Shown here one piece after another: positions 19,057 through 29,700 of a DNA stretch of 64,000 bases; the first letter of the stretch is position 1; the number at the start of each line of letters is the position of its first letter. The DNA lies in NCBI GenBank assembly GCA_018222985.1, contig JAAEZG010000006.1, positions 146,098-210,097 on the forward strand, written 5' to 3'. The position numbers and the translations under genes were made by a program. The notes under the pieces are model-generated. The model was given only the letters and a program-made list of their open reading frames with translations, searched no databases and was not told the origin of the DNA. The stretch is from Gammaproteobacteria bacterium (lineage in GTDB: Bacteria > Pseudomonadota > Gammaproteobacteria > Enterobacterales > Alteromonadaceae).

Positions 19057-20148
19057 ATGCGCTTTACCGGTAGCCCGAAATTTACTCACCAACAAACCGA
19101 CCGTATTGGGGTATTGATTACCAATCTAGGTACCCCTGACGCGCCGACAACTTCTGCGTTGCGCCGCTATTTGCGCGAGTTTTTGTCTGATCCGCGAGTA
19201 GTGGAAGTGCCCCGTGCTCTGTGGTGGTTGATTCTTAACGGCATTATTTTGCGAATTCGGCCGCGACGTTCCGCTGCGGCTTATAAAACCGTGTGGACCG
19301 AGCGCGGTTCGCCGTTGCTATTCCACACACAGGATCAACAACAAGCACTGCAAGCTAAATTGGCAGAACGTTATGGCGACGATGTGGTGGTGAAGTATGC
19401 CATGCGCTACGGTAACCCATCGCTTGCCAGTGGCCTGCAACAGTTGTTCGATGCTGGCGCACGCAAAATTGTGGTGTTGCCGTTGTACCCGCAATATTCG
19501 GCAGCTACCAGTGCTTCAACATTTGATGCCGTGAGTGCCGACTTCGTCAAACGTCGCTGGTTGCCAGACTTTCGTTTTGTCAGCCATTACCACGATCATC
19601 CGGCGTACATTGCTGCAGTTGTAAACAGCATTCAACGTTTTTGGGAAACCCACGGCAAACCGCAAAAATTGGTGATGTCATACCACGGCGTACCGCTAAA
19701 GTACTTGCATAAGGGCGACCCATATCATTGCGAATGCCATAAAACATCGCGTTTGATAGCCGAGCAACTTGGGCTTGAAAAGCATGAATATGTCACCACT
19801 TTTCAGTCGCGCTTTGGTCGTGAAGAATGGCTGCAACCTTATACCGATGCGACGCTTAAAGCGCTGCCTGGGAAGGGCATCAAAAATATTCAGGTGGTGT
19901 GCCCCGGTTTTAGTGCCGATTGCTTAGAAACCATTGAAGAAATTGGCGAAGAAAACCGCGAATACTTTATGCAAGCCGGTGGAACCGACTATGCTTATAT
20001 TCCAGCGCTTAATGCAGAGCCGATGCACATTGATGCGCTAGCACAAATTGTCCAAGACAACCTGCATGGATGGGTGCTAGAGCATGATGAGCCGCAACGT
20101 GCCGAGCGTGCCAAAGATTTGGAGGTGAAGCATGAACAAAAAAGCTGA
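19057..20148 (+). CDS. hemH: Ferrochelatase
   Basis: 363 aa. It has TNLGTPDAPT at the N-terminus, LPLYPQYSAAT, the catalytic histidine in MSYHGVP and the Glu-rich iron-entry helix CLETIEEIGEEN. It inserts Fe2+ into protoporphyrin IX as the last step of haem synthesis. A CGGAG Shine-Dalgarno precedes the ATG. The 3' end overlaps a small 68-codon gene by 17 bp. The C-terminus has a charged tail (RAERAKDLEVKHEQKS) beyond the core fold. Confidence 0.95.
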   Translation: MRFTGSPKFTHQQTDRIGVLITNLGTPDAPTTSALRRYLREFLSDPRVVEVPRALWWLILNGIILRIRPRRSAAAYKTVWTERGSPLLFHTQDQQQALQAKLAERYGDDVVVKYAMRYGNPSLASGLQQLFDAGARKIVVLPLYPQYSAATSASTFDAVSADFVKRRWLPDFRFVSHYHDHPAYIAAVVNSIQRFWETHGKPQKLVMSYHGVPLKYLHKGDPYHCECHKTSRLIAEQLGLEKHEYVTTFQSRFGREEWLQPYTDATLKALPGKGIKNIQVVCPGFSADCLETIEEIGEENREYFMQAGGTDYAYIPALNAEPMHIDALAQIVQDNLHGWVLEHDEPQRAERAKDLEVKHEQKS

Positions 20149-20338
20149 CACAACAGACGCCGACAAAGCGCCGCAAAGTGACGACGAAAAACGGCAACAG
20201 GTTTATCAAATATCAGCAAATCGTGGCCGTGCAAAACACAAAATGCGTTATGTAGAACGCTCGCTAGAAGACACCGGCGATTGTCGCCTATGCGTTGGCG
20301 CCATTAGCCCAGAGGACGACGACACGGAACAGTCATGA
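20132..20338 (+). CDS. Small hydrophilic protein of unknown function
   Basis: 68 aa, not recognised. It is supported by an excellent Shine-Dalgarno (GGAGGTG five bases before the ATG) and by overlaps on both sides: 17 bp with hemH and an ATGA with the phospholipase D gene. It is highly charged (acidic ends, basic middle RGRAKHKMRYVERSLED) and contains one CxxC (GDCRLCVG) near the C-terminus. It has no signal or TM. The coupling suggests it is made together with the cardiolipin synthase-like enzyme. Confidence 0.6.
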   Translation: MNKKADTTDADKAPQSDDEKRQQVYQISANRGRAKHKMRYVERSLEDTGDCRLCVGAISPEDDDTEQS

Positions 20339-21801
20339 CCGACGTGCCACAAGGGCGTTTTGCAGAAGTACTTGAACCGCTACTAGCGCAGCACCCGCAG
20401 CATAGTGGGGTGTTGCCGTTAATTAATGCGCGTGAGGCGTTCGCGGCGCGCGTGGTACTGGCACGTCAAGCGCAATTCTCGCTTGACGTGCAATATTATA
20501 TTTGGCGTAACGATCGCACCGGCACCTTGCTTTTTGAAGCGTTACACGAGGCCGCTGACCGTGGCGTAAAAGTTCGATTGTTATTAGACGACCATAATAC
20601 CGCAGGGCTAGATGCCATTTTAATTGGCTTACAAAGCCATCCCAACATTGACATTCGTTTGTATAACCCATTGCGCTTACGTCGCCCTCGTTTTATCAAT
20701 TATTTAGTGGACTTTATGCGTGTGAACCGACGCATGCATAACAAAGCATTTATTGCCGACCAACAAGTGCTAATTAGCGGCGGTCGCAATATTGGCGATG
20801 AATATTTTGCCGCGCACGATGACTTAGTCTTTGCCGATTTAGATGCCCTGATGGTGGGGCCTGTTGTGGCGGAAGCAAATGAACAATTTGCGGCGTACTG
20901 GGGCAGCGCGCTTGCGGTACCATTAGCCAAATTATTTACCTTAACGAAGCCACAAAGTTTGGCCAAACTAGAACGTCGCGCCAGTGTTATTGAGTCTGAC
21001 CCGCAAGCTAAAAAATATATTGATGCCGTGCGAAATATGCCATTTGTGCAAAATTTTATAGCGCGGCAAATAGAGTTCGTTTGGGCGCAAGTTCACCTGG
21101 TGGCAGATGACCCCAAAAAAACCTTAGGCTTGGCCAACCAAAAACAGCACTTGGCGTATCAATTACAGCAAGCCATCGGCAGCCCACAGCAATGTGTGCG
21201 CCTAGTGTCGCCGTACTTTGTGCCAACCGCTGAGGGTACACGCCAGTTATGTCAACTGGCTCAGCAGGGCGTTGCTATCACCATACTGACCAACTCATTA
21301 GAAGCCACCGATGTTGCGGTGGTGCACGCGGGCTATGCCAAGTGGCGCAAAACCCTGTTGCGCGCGGGTATTGAAATTTATGAAGTGCAAAAAGTATCAC
21401 CATTAGCGCGTAAACAAGAGCGCAAGTTGCGCCGCCAACGCCTGAAAGGTAAAGCGCGTTTTGGTGGGTCTGCATCAAGTTTGCATGCCAAAACCTTTAG
21501 CGTCGACCAACAGCGCATATTTTTGGGGTCATTCAACTTTGATCCACGTTCGTTGCAACTGAATACCGAATTAGGTTTTGTCATTCACAGCGAAGCGCTC
21601 GCCGCGCAAATTGATCAAGCGTTTATTAATACCGTACCTAATTATGCGTATCGCGTGGGTATCGACCATAATGATAACCTGTACTGGGAAGAACGCTTAG
21701 GCCCACGAGTAACACGTTATACCAGTGAGCCTGGCGTGTCATGGTGGCGTCGCCTAGGTATGCGTACCTTAGCGAAGCTGCCGATTGATTGGTTACTTTA
21801 A
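20335..21801 (+). CDS. clsC: ClsC-type cardiolipin synthase (phospholipase D family)
   Basis: 488 aa. It has two HKD motifs: HNKAFIAD (His135) and HAKTFSVD (His384), each followed by the family GGRNIGDEYF and GSFNFDPRS segments. Flanking blocks QFSLDVQYYIW, VRLLLDDHNT, TNSLEATDVAVVHAGYAKWR and a terminal LPIDWLL match E. coli ClsC throughout. ClsC makes cardiolipin from phosphatidylglycerol and phosphatidylethanolamine and in E. coli works with YmdB. No ymdB is present here. The 68-aa gene upstream occupies the partner position but is unrelated in sequence. Confidence 0.88.
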   Translation: MTDVPQGRFAEVLEPLLAQHPQHSGVLPLINAREAFAARVVLARQAQFSLDVQYYIWRNDRTGTLLFEALHEAADRGVKVRLLLDDHNTAGLDAILIGLQSHPNIDIRLYNPLRLRRPRFINYLVDFMRVNRRMHNKAFIADQQVLISGGRNIGDEYFAAHDDLVFADLDALMVGPVVAEANEQFAAYWGSALAVPLAKLFTLTKPQSLAKLERRASVIESDPQAKKYIDAVRNMPFVQNFIARQIEFVWAQVHLVADDPKKTLGLANQKQHLAYQLQQAIGSPQQCVRLVSPYFVPTAEGTRQLCQLAQQGVAITILTNSLEATDVAVVHAGYAKWRKTLLRAGIEIYEVQKVSPLARKQERKLRRQRLKGKARFGGSASSLHAKTFSVDQQRIFLGSFNFDPRSLQLNTELGFVIHSEALAAQIDQAFINTVPNYAYRVGIDHNDNLYWEERLGPRVTRYTSEPGVSWWRRLGMRTLAKLPIDWLL

Positions 21802-21821
21802 GTAACCTGTAGGAGCGCGTT

Positions 21822-23177
21822 ATGCATTTAACTTTTTTGGGTGGCTGCGAAACCGTCACGGGTTCAAAGTATTTGTTGGAAACACAGACCACCCGTGTGT
21901 TAGTTGATTGCGGGTTGTTTCAAGGCTACAAATGGCTACGCCGGCGCAATTGGCAGCCTCTGCCTATGGGCATTCAAGACGTTGATGCCATTGTGTTGAC
22001 TCACGCGCATTTAGACCATTCAGGCTTTATTCCAGTGCTTTATAAACATGGTTTTCGCGGCCCCGTATTTACCCACCATGCCACCGCTGACCTATGTGGA
22101 TTGCTATGGCCCGATAGTGGGCGAATTCAAGAAGAAGACGCCAAGTTTTATCAGCGCCACAAATTATCACGCCACGAAAATCCTGAGCCTCTTTATGATG
22201 AAGCAACCGCTGACGCTGCGTTAAAACTGCTGCATCCGGTTGATTTTAAAACGCAATTTAGCGTGGGCGATATGACCTTCTATTTAAACCCCGTCGGCCA
22301 TATTCTTGGGGCCGCTAGCGTTATTGCTGAACATAATGGCAAGCGCATCGGCTTTAGCGGCGATATTGGGCGGCCAAACGATATTCTTATGAAGCCCCCT
22401 GAACCCATGCCGGCGGTTGATGTGTTGTTGTTAGAGTCAACCTACGGTGACCGCCGCCATGACCCGGAAGACCCTTGGCAGCAATTGACTGACGTGGTGA
22501 ACGAAGCGGCAGCGAATGGTGGGGTATTACTGATACCTAGCTTCGCAGTGGGGCGAGCCCAAGTGCTTGAGCACATGTTGGCAACGCTGATGGCCGAGCG
22601 AAAAATACCGCGCTTGCCGATTTTTTTAGATAGCCCAATGGCCATTAAAGCGTCTGATATTTATAGCCGACATTATGTGTTTCATCGCTTAACCGCGGCG
22701 CAGTGTCATGCCGCCGACCAAGCCGTCACTGCAACCCGCAGTGTGGAAGACTCAAAATCAATTGCCAAGCAAACCGGGCCCCATATTATTATTGCCGGCA
22801 GTGGCATGGCCACTGGCGGGCGTATTTTGCACCACTTTAAGCATTGGTTAGCAGATCATCGTGCCACAGTATTGTTTTCTGGCCACCAAGCTGGCGGCAC
22901 ACGCGGCGCGAAAATGTCGCAAGGGGTTGAGCGCATCAAGGTACACGGTGAGTGGTTACAAGTAAAAGCGCGAATTCGCCACCTAGATGGCTTGTCTGGC
23001 CATGCCGATTACAGTGAAATAGGCGATTGGCTAAAACAATCACAGCTACCGCCAGACTTACAGGTGCACTTGGTGCATGGCGAACCAGACGCGCTTGAGG
23101 CCATGTCGGACTACCTAAAACAGACCACCTCGTACGACGTCAACATAGCGGATTACATGGGCGTGCTGCATTTATAG
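21822..23177 (+). CDS. MBL-fold/beta-CASP RNA metallo-hydrolase
   Basis: 451 aa. The metallo-beta-lactamase motif HAHLDH starts at residue 61 (His61, His63, Asp65, His66), with PVGHILGAAS and GFSGDIGRP supplying later metal ligands. The beta-CASP part follows: PSFAVGRAQ, FLDSPMA, ASGMATGGRILHH and FSGHQAGGTRG, with LSGHADYSEI at the end. This is the CPSF73/YSH1-like family of ribonucleases. The cellular RNA target in proteobacteria is not established. Its own GGAG Shine-Dalgarno lies 20 bp after clsC, so co-transcription is likely. Confidence 0.9.
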   Translation: MHLTFLGGCETVTGSKYLLETQTTRVLVDCGLFQGYKWLRRRNWQPLPMGIQDVDAIVLTHAHLDHSGFIPVLYKHGFRGPVFTHHATADLCGLLWPDSGRIQEEDAKFYQRHKLSRHENPEPLYDEATADAALKLLHPVDFKTQFSVGDMTFYLNPVGHILGAASVIAEHNGKRIGFSGDIGRPNDILMKPPEPMPAVDVLLLESTYGDRRHDPEDPWQQLTDVVNEAAANGGVLLIPSFAVGRAQVLEHMLATLMAERKIPRLPIFLDSPMAIKASDIYSRHYVFHRLTAAQCHAADQAVTATRSVEDSKSIAKQTGPHIIIAGSGMATGGRILHHFKHWLADHRATVLFSGHQAGGTRGAKMSQGVERIKVHGEWLQVKARIRHLDGLSGHADYSEIGDWLKQSQLPPDLQVHLVHGEPDALEAMSDYLKQTTSYDVNIADYMGVLHL

Positions 23178-23196
23178 CCGCTCACGGGCTGTCACC

Positions 23197-24558
23197 CTAC
23201 ACCAGCAGCATGACCACCGCGGTGGTTAACACTGCCAGAATAATATTTAACGCCATGCCTTCACGCACCATGGTTTGAATAGTTAAACGCTCAGCAGCGA
23301 AAACAATGGAGTTAGGCGGCGTTGCAACCGGCAAGCAGAACGCACAACTACAGGCAATAGCCGCTGGAATCATTAACATTTCTGGTGGTAGCTCTAAGGC
23401 GAAGGCCGCTGCGGCAAGCACCGGCATAAGTAGCGTCGCGGTGGCGGTATTTGAGGTGACTTCGGTTAAGAAGCTAACAGCTAACGCCAAACTTAAAATA
23501 AGTAGCCACAAGGGTAGGCCGGCGAGCCCCTGCAGGCCATCACCAATAATAGTGCTTAAGCCGCTGCTTACAAAGCCGTTAGCAAGGGCAATACCACCAG
23601 CAAATAACAACAATATTCCCCAAGGAATAGCTACGGCGTCGCGCCATTCAAGCAACGCGCTGCCTTCACGGTCTTGCCAGATAAATAACGCTAAAACGCC
23701 CAAGAAGGCCACTGTGGCGTCGCCAACACCGCCTAGCCCTAACCACATAGCCCAACCACCAAAGGGGGCTGTGCGCGTCATCCACAGCACAATAACCACC
23801 CCAAAAACGAGCAGCACGCGCTTTTCAGCACTGCGCATGGGGCCAACAGCTTCAATGTGCAGCGCGTTCTGTGTGGTTAAGTTGCGTGTTAGCCACCAAG
23901 CCATCACTGGAATTGCAACAACCACAAGTGGCAAACCAATCGTCATCCAGCGCATAAAGCCAAAGTTAGTGCCGGTGACATTTTCATAAACGGAAGCAAA
24001 AATAAGATTAGGTGGGGTGCCAATCAGGGTTGCTATACCACCCACCGAGGCAGAATAGGCTAAGCCAAGCAATAAAGCGCGTTGAAAGTTTATGTCGTCA
24101 CTACCGTCGGCAAGGGCCAAGGCTACGGGCAGCAGGGCCAATACGGCCGCCGTGTTAGAGATCCACATTGACAAGAACGCCGTAGCCACCATAAAGGCGA
24201 ACACCATACGCCGTGCGCTGGCTTGGCCAAGGCGGCGTACGACGCCCACGGCAATACGTTTGTGCACGCCGCTAATTTCAACGGCTTTGGCAAGCATAAA
24301 CGCTGCCATAAACAATAAAATAATCGGATTGCCCAATGCTGCGGACACCTCGCCAACATTGGCAACGCTGCCTAGCGGTAACAACACAAAGGGCAGCAGC
24401 GAAGTGACCGGTAGCGGCAAGGCCTCGGTTATCCACCACCACGCCACCCAAATGGTGGTGGCAAGTGTCCATGCGGCCGCTGGCGGCATGTTCAAGCCGT
24501 AAACAGCTATAAAATAGCCAATAATGGCAGCCGCTGGGCCAGCAACACGATGCAGCAT
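23197..24558 (-). CDS. SLC13/DASS-family sodium-coupled anion transporter
   Basis: 453 aa with 11-12 hydrophobic segments. Both SNT signature motifs of the divalent anion:Na+ symporters are present (WISNTAAVLALLP in the first repeat and VTSNTATATLLMP in the second), together with GTPPNLIFA and ATPPNSIVFA, the paired Na+-site loops. Usual substrates are succinate, malate and other C4 or C6 carboxylates. Sulfate is less likely. It stands alone, convergent with the MBL gene and divergent from betT. Confidence 0.85.
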   Translation of the reverse strand: MLHRVAGPAAAIIGYFIAVYGLNMPPAAAWTLATTIWVAWWWITEALPLPVTSLLPFVLLPLGSVANVGEVSAALGNPIILLFMAAFMLAKAVEISGVHKRIAVGVVRRLGQASARRMVFAFMVATAFLSMWISNTAAVLALLPVALALADGSDDINFQRALLLGLAYSASVGGIATLIGTPPNLIFASVYENVTGTNFGFMRWMTIGLPLVVVAIPVMAWWLTRNLTTQNALHIEAVGPMRSAEKRVLLVFGVVIVLWMTRTAPFGGWAMWLGLGGVGDATVAFLGVLALFIWQDREGSALLEWRDAVAIPWGILLLFAGGIALANGFVSSGLSTIIGDGLQGLAGLPLWLLILSLALAVSFLTEVTSNTATATLLMPVLAAAAFALELPPEMLMIPAAIACSCAFCLPVATPPNSIVFAAERLTIQTMVREGMALNIILAVLTTAVVMLLV

Positions 24559-24680
24559 GAACGTTTTTCCTTTTATCGGCGAATAACCTAAGCTAATAAA
24601 TTATCAGAACTTGTCTTCATTTGAAATTTTTGCTGTATACGCATAGGGTTAAATAACAAATTCAACAAGGAGTAAGGCGA

Positions 24681-26720
24681 ATGGCAACGACCAAACCTAA
24701 ATGGAACTCCGCAATACTGCTACCGGTTTTTATACCGGCTGTCGCAGTGATTGCGTTGTTGGTGATTGGTACTTTAAGTAATCCAGAATTAGCTGGCGAA
24801 ATTTTTAGCGACGTTTTGGCCTGGATAACCAAAGACTTCGGCTGGTTTTATATGCTTGCCGTGGCTATTTTTCTGGTGTTCATTGTCGGGGTTGCGGTAT
24901 CGAAGTGGGGGCGCATTAAGCTAGGCCCCGATCACGCAGAGCCCGAATATAGTTTCCCAGCATGGTTCGCGATGTTGTTTTCAGCCGGTTATGGTATTGC
25001 CTTGCTATTCTTCGGCGTGGCAGAGCCGGTACTGCATTATGCCAGCCCACCGGTCGGTGCCGCACAAACCGTTGACTCCGCCAAGCAAGCGATGCAAATA
25101 GCTTACTTTCACTGGGGCTTTCATATTTGGGCCATATACGGCCTCGTTGGTTTGGTGTTGGCGTACTTTTCATTTCGCCACGGCTTGCCATTATCCATGC
25201 GCTCAACGTTATACCCCATTATTGGCGAAAAAATTCACGGTCCAGCCGGCCATGCGGTTGATACTTTCGCTATTCTGGGCACCATGTTTGGTATTGCTAC
25301 CACCTTGGGCTTGTCGGTTATTCAAATTAACGCGGGCTTAAACTATTTATGGCCTGACATACCTATCAGCACCAATGTACAGGTTATTGCCATAGCGGTG
25401 ATCACATTGTTTGCCATTATGTCGGTGGTTGCCGGCTTAGACAAAGGCGTGAAGCGCTTGTCTTATGTGAATATGGCTTTGGTGCTACTTATTTTATTCT
25501 TTGTATTCTTCTCGGGCCCAACGGTGCACATTCTGGAAACCTATCTGCAGAACACGGGCTCCTATTTGAACAATATTGTTGAGCGTACCTTTAATTTGCA
25601 AGCCTATTCGCGCAGTGACTGGATTGGTAACTGGACGCTATTTATTTTCGGTTGGACGATCGCTTGGGCGCCGTTTGTTGGCCTCTTTATTGCGAAGATT
25701 AGCCGTGGCCGTACTATTCGCCAGTTTGTATTTGGGGTGATGTTTGTACCCACCATGTTTACGTTCTTCTGGTTCAGTGTATTCGGTGACACAGCGCTGA
25801 ATATGATTATGAACGAAGGGTACACAACGTTAATTTCTGAAGTGCAAAATGACGAAGCAATTGCGTTGTTTAAACTGTATGAAAATCTGCCGTGGACGAA
25901 CTTATTGTCCATTGCCACGGTCATTCTGATTGTCACCTTCTTTGTCACCTCATCAGACTCAGGCTCATTGGTTATCGACTCGTTAGCCTCGGGTGGCATT
26001 AGTGAAACCCCAGTGTGGCAACGCGTGTTTTGGGCCACCTTAGAAGGGGTTGTGGCAGGCGTGCTGTTGTTAGCTGGCGGGCTTGGGGCGCTGCAAACCG
26101 CTTCCATTGCCAGTGCATTGCCATTTGCCGTGATTATTCTCATTGCTGCCTTTGGCATGTGGCGTGCCTTAGTCATTGAAGGGCACCAATACCAGAGTTT
26201 GAAAACCGCCATGCGTACGCATCGACGTGGTGTGCATGCCGGCCCAGGCTATTGGAAAAAACGCCTTGCTGGGGTGGTTGATTTCCCTCGTCAAACCGAA
26301 GTCCGTGAGTTTGTTGAACATACAGTCATGGAGTGTTTAGCCGACGTTGCCAAAGAGCTTGGTGGCAAAGGTTGGGACGCTAAAACAGAGTATGAAGCTG
26401 ACAACGTGCGCGCTATTTTAACCGTGCAAAAAGAAAACGAAGTCGACTTCAATTACGAAGTGCGCATGCGTGCTTACCAACGGCCACAGTTCGCCATGAC
26501 GGGCGATAAAAATGATAAGCGTGAGCGTGAGTACTATCGTGCTGAAGTGTTCTTACGCCAAGGCGGGCAAGCCTATGACTTATATGGTTATGAGCCGAAT
26601 GACATTATTAATGACGTGATTAACCAGTTTGAGAACTACTTGCAGTTTATGCATATTTCACCGGCAAGTTTGCCGTGGGACTTGCAAGAACATGACGACG
26701 ACTTAAAAACATCGTCATAA
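24681..26720 (+). CDS. betT: BetT-like BCCT choline/betaine transporter
   Basis: 679 aa (E. coli BetT is 677). Twelve TM helices carry the BCCT signature: SAGYGIALLFFGVAEP, HWGFHIWAIYGLVG, and the Trp-rich segment GWTIAWAPFVGLFIAKISRGRTIR of TM8. SDSGSLVIDSLASGG follows. The long C-terminal cytoplasmic domain (about residue 500 onward) is typical of BetT proteins that use it in osmotic regulation. It takes up choline or a related quaternary amine with H+ or Na+. No betA or betB is in the window. AAGGAG lies before the ATG. Confidence 0.85.
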   Translation: MATTKPKWNSAILLPVFIPAVAVIALLVIGTLSNPELAGEIFSDVLAWITKDFGWFYMLAVAIFLVFIVGVAVSKWGRIKLGPDHAEPEYSFPAWFAMLFSAGYGIALLFFGVAEPVLHYASPPVGAAQTVDSAKQAMQIAYFHWGFHIWAIYGLVGLVLAYFSFRHGLPLSMRSTLYPIIGEKIHGPAGHAVDTFAILGTMFGIATTLGLSVIQINAGLNYLWPDIPISTNVQVIAIAVITLFAIMSVVAGLDKGVKRLSYVNMALVLLILFFVFFSGPTVHILETYLQNTGSYLNNIVERTFNLQAYSRSDWIGNWTLFIFGWTIAWAPFVGLFIAKISRGRTIRQFVFGVMFVPTMFTFFWFSVFGDTALNMIMNEGYTTLISEVQNDEAIALFKLYENLPWTNLLSIATVILIVTFFVTSSDSGSLVIDSLASGGISETPVWQRVFWATLEGVVAGVLLLAGGLGALQTASIASALPFAVIILIAAFGMWRALVIEGHQYQSLKTAMRTHRRGVHAGPGYWKKRLAGVVDFPRQTEVREFVEHTVMECLADVAKELGGKGWDAKTEYEADNVRAILTVQKENEVDFNYEVRMRAYQRPQFAMTGDKNDKREREYYRAEVFLRQGGQAYDLYGYEPNDIINDVINQFENYLQFMHISPASLPWDLQEHDDDLKTSS

Positions 26721-26741
26721 GTTGCAACGTTATCGAACGAG

Positions 26742-26773
26742 AACCACCGGCCTAAACCAAGTCGGTGGTTTTT
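26742..26773 (+). terminator. Intrinsic terminator of betT
   Basis: AACCACCG (26742-26749) pairs with CGGTGGTT (26763-26770), followed by TTT. It lies 21 bp after the betT stop and runs into the 3' coding end of the convergent GGDEF-EAL gene. Confidence 0.65.
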
Positions 26774-29700
26774 AAAAACATCAATAAATCGGCTAAAGGC
26801 ATTGGTCGTAAATAATAAAACCCTTGAGCAAAGCCGCAGCCGTATTGCTTTAATAGCTGTGCTTGCTCACCGGTTTCAACCCCTTCAGCAACCACTTCTA
26901 GGCCCACTTGATGGGCCATGTTAATAATACCCTCGGTAATGACACGGTCACTAGAGGACTCACTGAGTTCTTTAATGAACGCTCGGTCAACTTTCAATTT
27001 AGATACGGGTAATGTCTTTAGATAGCTTAACCCCGAAAAGCCGGTACCAAAATCATCAATCGCCACAGCAATGCCTAAATCACGCAACCGCTCGAGAACC
27101 TGAATGGCATTGGAGGTATTCTCCATCAGAATGCTTTCGGTTAACTCCAGTTCCAACATTTCGGTTGGGGTATTGGTGTCGGCCAGAATTTGCTGAATTT
27201 GCTCAAAGAAATTTGCACGGTGAAACTGCAGCGCAGATAAGTTAACCGCCACGCGTGACACACCATGCTGCTGCAGAATGTGAATGTCGGTACAGGCTTG
27301 CCGCAACGACCAAGCGCCGGCTGGAATAATTTGCCCTGTGGCTTCGGCCAATGGAATAAATTCGCCCGGCGATATGCTAGTGCCATCTTCACGGGTCCAG
27401 CGCATGAGAGCTTCTACGGATGCTATTTTGCCAGTATTTAGGTCAATAATAGGCTGATAATAGAGCTGTAGGCTTTCGGTATCGATAGCATGCTGAAATT
27501 GGCTGCGCAAAATAATGTCACTTTGCGACATCGACTTGCGCTGACTGCTATAGAACTGATAGTGATTACGCCCTTGCTGTTTCGCGCGTGACATAGCCAC
27601 ATCGGCCTGCTGAATTAGCGTGACCGCTTGTTTCGCCTGAGGTGTATACATGGTCACCCCAATACTCGCCGTTAAATAAATTTTTTGCTGACTGCCTAAA
27701 GCGCCCACTTGATAAGGCTCATCAATGAGCTGCATGGTCTGTTTAACAAAGTCTTCTACGTGTTGTTGAGAGGCAAAATCTGGACGCACAAACACAAATT
27801 CATCGCCGCCAAAGCGCGCCACAAGATCATGTTGCTGGCTTAAAGACTCTAATCGTGCTGCGGCTTGACGTAATATGTCATCGCCAACCTCAAGACCTAG
27901 GTTATCGTTCACCGGTTTAAAGCCATCGAGGTCAATAAACAGCACGGCCATAACGCCGGCCTGTTGCGTGTGTTGCTGGTGCTGAATGAGCCCATGTAGC
28001 TGATGCTCTAAAGCGGCACGATTGAGCAGGCCCGTTAAGCCGTCATGACCCGCTTGGTAAGCCAACAGCTCAGCTTGTTGCTTTAAGTGGGTGACATCTT
28101 TGGCAATACCAAAAGTACCCAGTATTTGGCCGTCAATAATTATCGGTAAATTGGTGATATCGAATATCTTGGTCGTTTTTGTCGTATAAGTCGTAATATC
28201 GGCTTCATAGCGCTGGCTTTCACCGTCACTGGTCACCTGATTAAAAATTTCGCCCACCCGAGCTAATTCCTGTTCATTCAAGAAAACGCCAAAGTGCATC
28301 TTCAAGGCCTGTTCGCGAGTGACTTCAACTTGCTCACAAAAGGCGTCGTTAACATGTGAGAAACGGCCTTCGCAATCCAATGAAAATACAGGGTCAGGGT
28401 GGTGGCTGAATAAACTCTTGTAACGCTGCTCATTTAACGAGAGTTCATGTTGTTGTTGGCGTAACTGGCGCTGTGTGCGGGCAAGACGCAAACTGTGGCG
28501 TCGCAGGGCAGCATTTTGTTCAATCATCAACACAAAAGCGAGGCTAAACAGAATGCCAAGCGCGACGATGGCGGTGCGCATATTTGCCGCTGAGCTAAGT
28601 TCGCTGAAGTCGTAAAGTGTTGCATGCAAAGTCAGTTCAGGCCCATGTGACATTGTTAGCGTTGTACTTGCTAGCCCTAATTCATTGTTATGGCTTGGTT
28701 TGTTGCTATCAAAGCTACGTTCTGCGGTTTCACTTAGTTGTGTATAAATTTTAATATGGTCGTTGGTTAGCCGTGTTGCTGGGTTCATCATACGGTTTAG
28801 GTCAAACACCGCAAGAACGAAGCGTACATCACTAACCACTTCGTCAATAGGGATAAGCATAACAGCTAGCGGCGTAGCGTCGCTGCGAATATAGGGCACT
28901 TCCGGAATTAAAAATGAGGTATCAGAGTGCTCTTCCATCAACCAACGTTGCACTTGCGCATCGGCGAGAATTTCATGCCCGGTACCTGTGTTCTTCTCGC
29001 TTAACTCATGCCACATCGATGTCAGTGTGCCATTCAATGCAGTAATACTCAGCAAATGAGGGATATCACGCAAATAGGCCCGCACGTCAGCTTTCTTATC
29101 AAAGTTTTGCTGGTTGGTCGCTGCAACTTCCCAGCGTTCCGTCATACGCTCCATAAGCTGCACATTCACCATCGCCATGGTTGCACGGGCACTGGCTAGC
29201 CGCTCAATTTCACGTTCTGCTTGGGTTTGAATGTTTTTCAAACTGTGGTAGCCCATGAAATACCACAGTGAACCGGTTAAGACGATACACAGCGCACCGA
29301 CAATAATTGCTGGTTTTGAGGGGAGCGTAGGGCGAATGTTTTGTTGCAGCGAAAGTAGCTGATACGCCAAGCCGATAATTAAAAACAGCACGCTGGCTAA
29401 GCTAGTAATATCGGGGTGTGGGCCCAGTAACATAAAGCCATCGGGCGTTATGTGAAGCATTAACATAATGCTGGAAAAGACAATGATTAGGGCCGATGTC
29501 ACGCGCATCCATAGCCGTTGAATAGGGTGCGCTGGGTTTAGCGCCAACATGACGCTTAACACCACGAAGACCACAATAGTGCCGGGCGGAAAGGTTGCCT
29601 CGATGTTGTTTAGCCATGACATAAAGAAAATATTGGCTAAATTGGTGCCGACCAACAGGCTGTGAAGTGCTAGTAGCAAGATGGCTAGACTACCGGCACG

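Noticed and set aside
23306..24502. Long open frames on the plus strand opposite the SLC13 gene
   Set aside because: They mirror the codon pattern of the real gene, have no ribosome site, and their translations (Ala/Thr/Ser-rich) match no family.
25604..26212. 202-codon frame antisense to betT
   Set aside because: Shadow of a conserved TM gene, low-complexity translation, no start signals.
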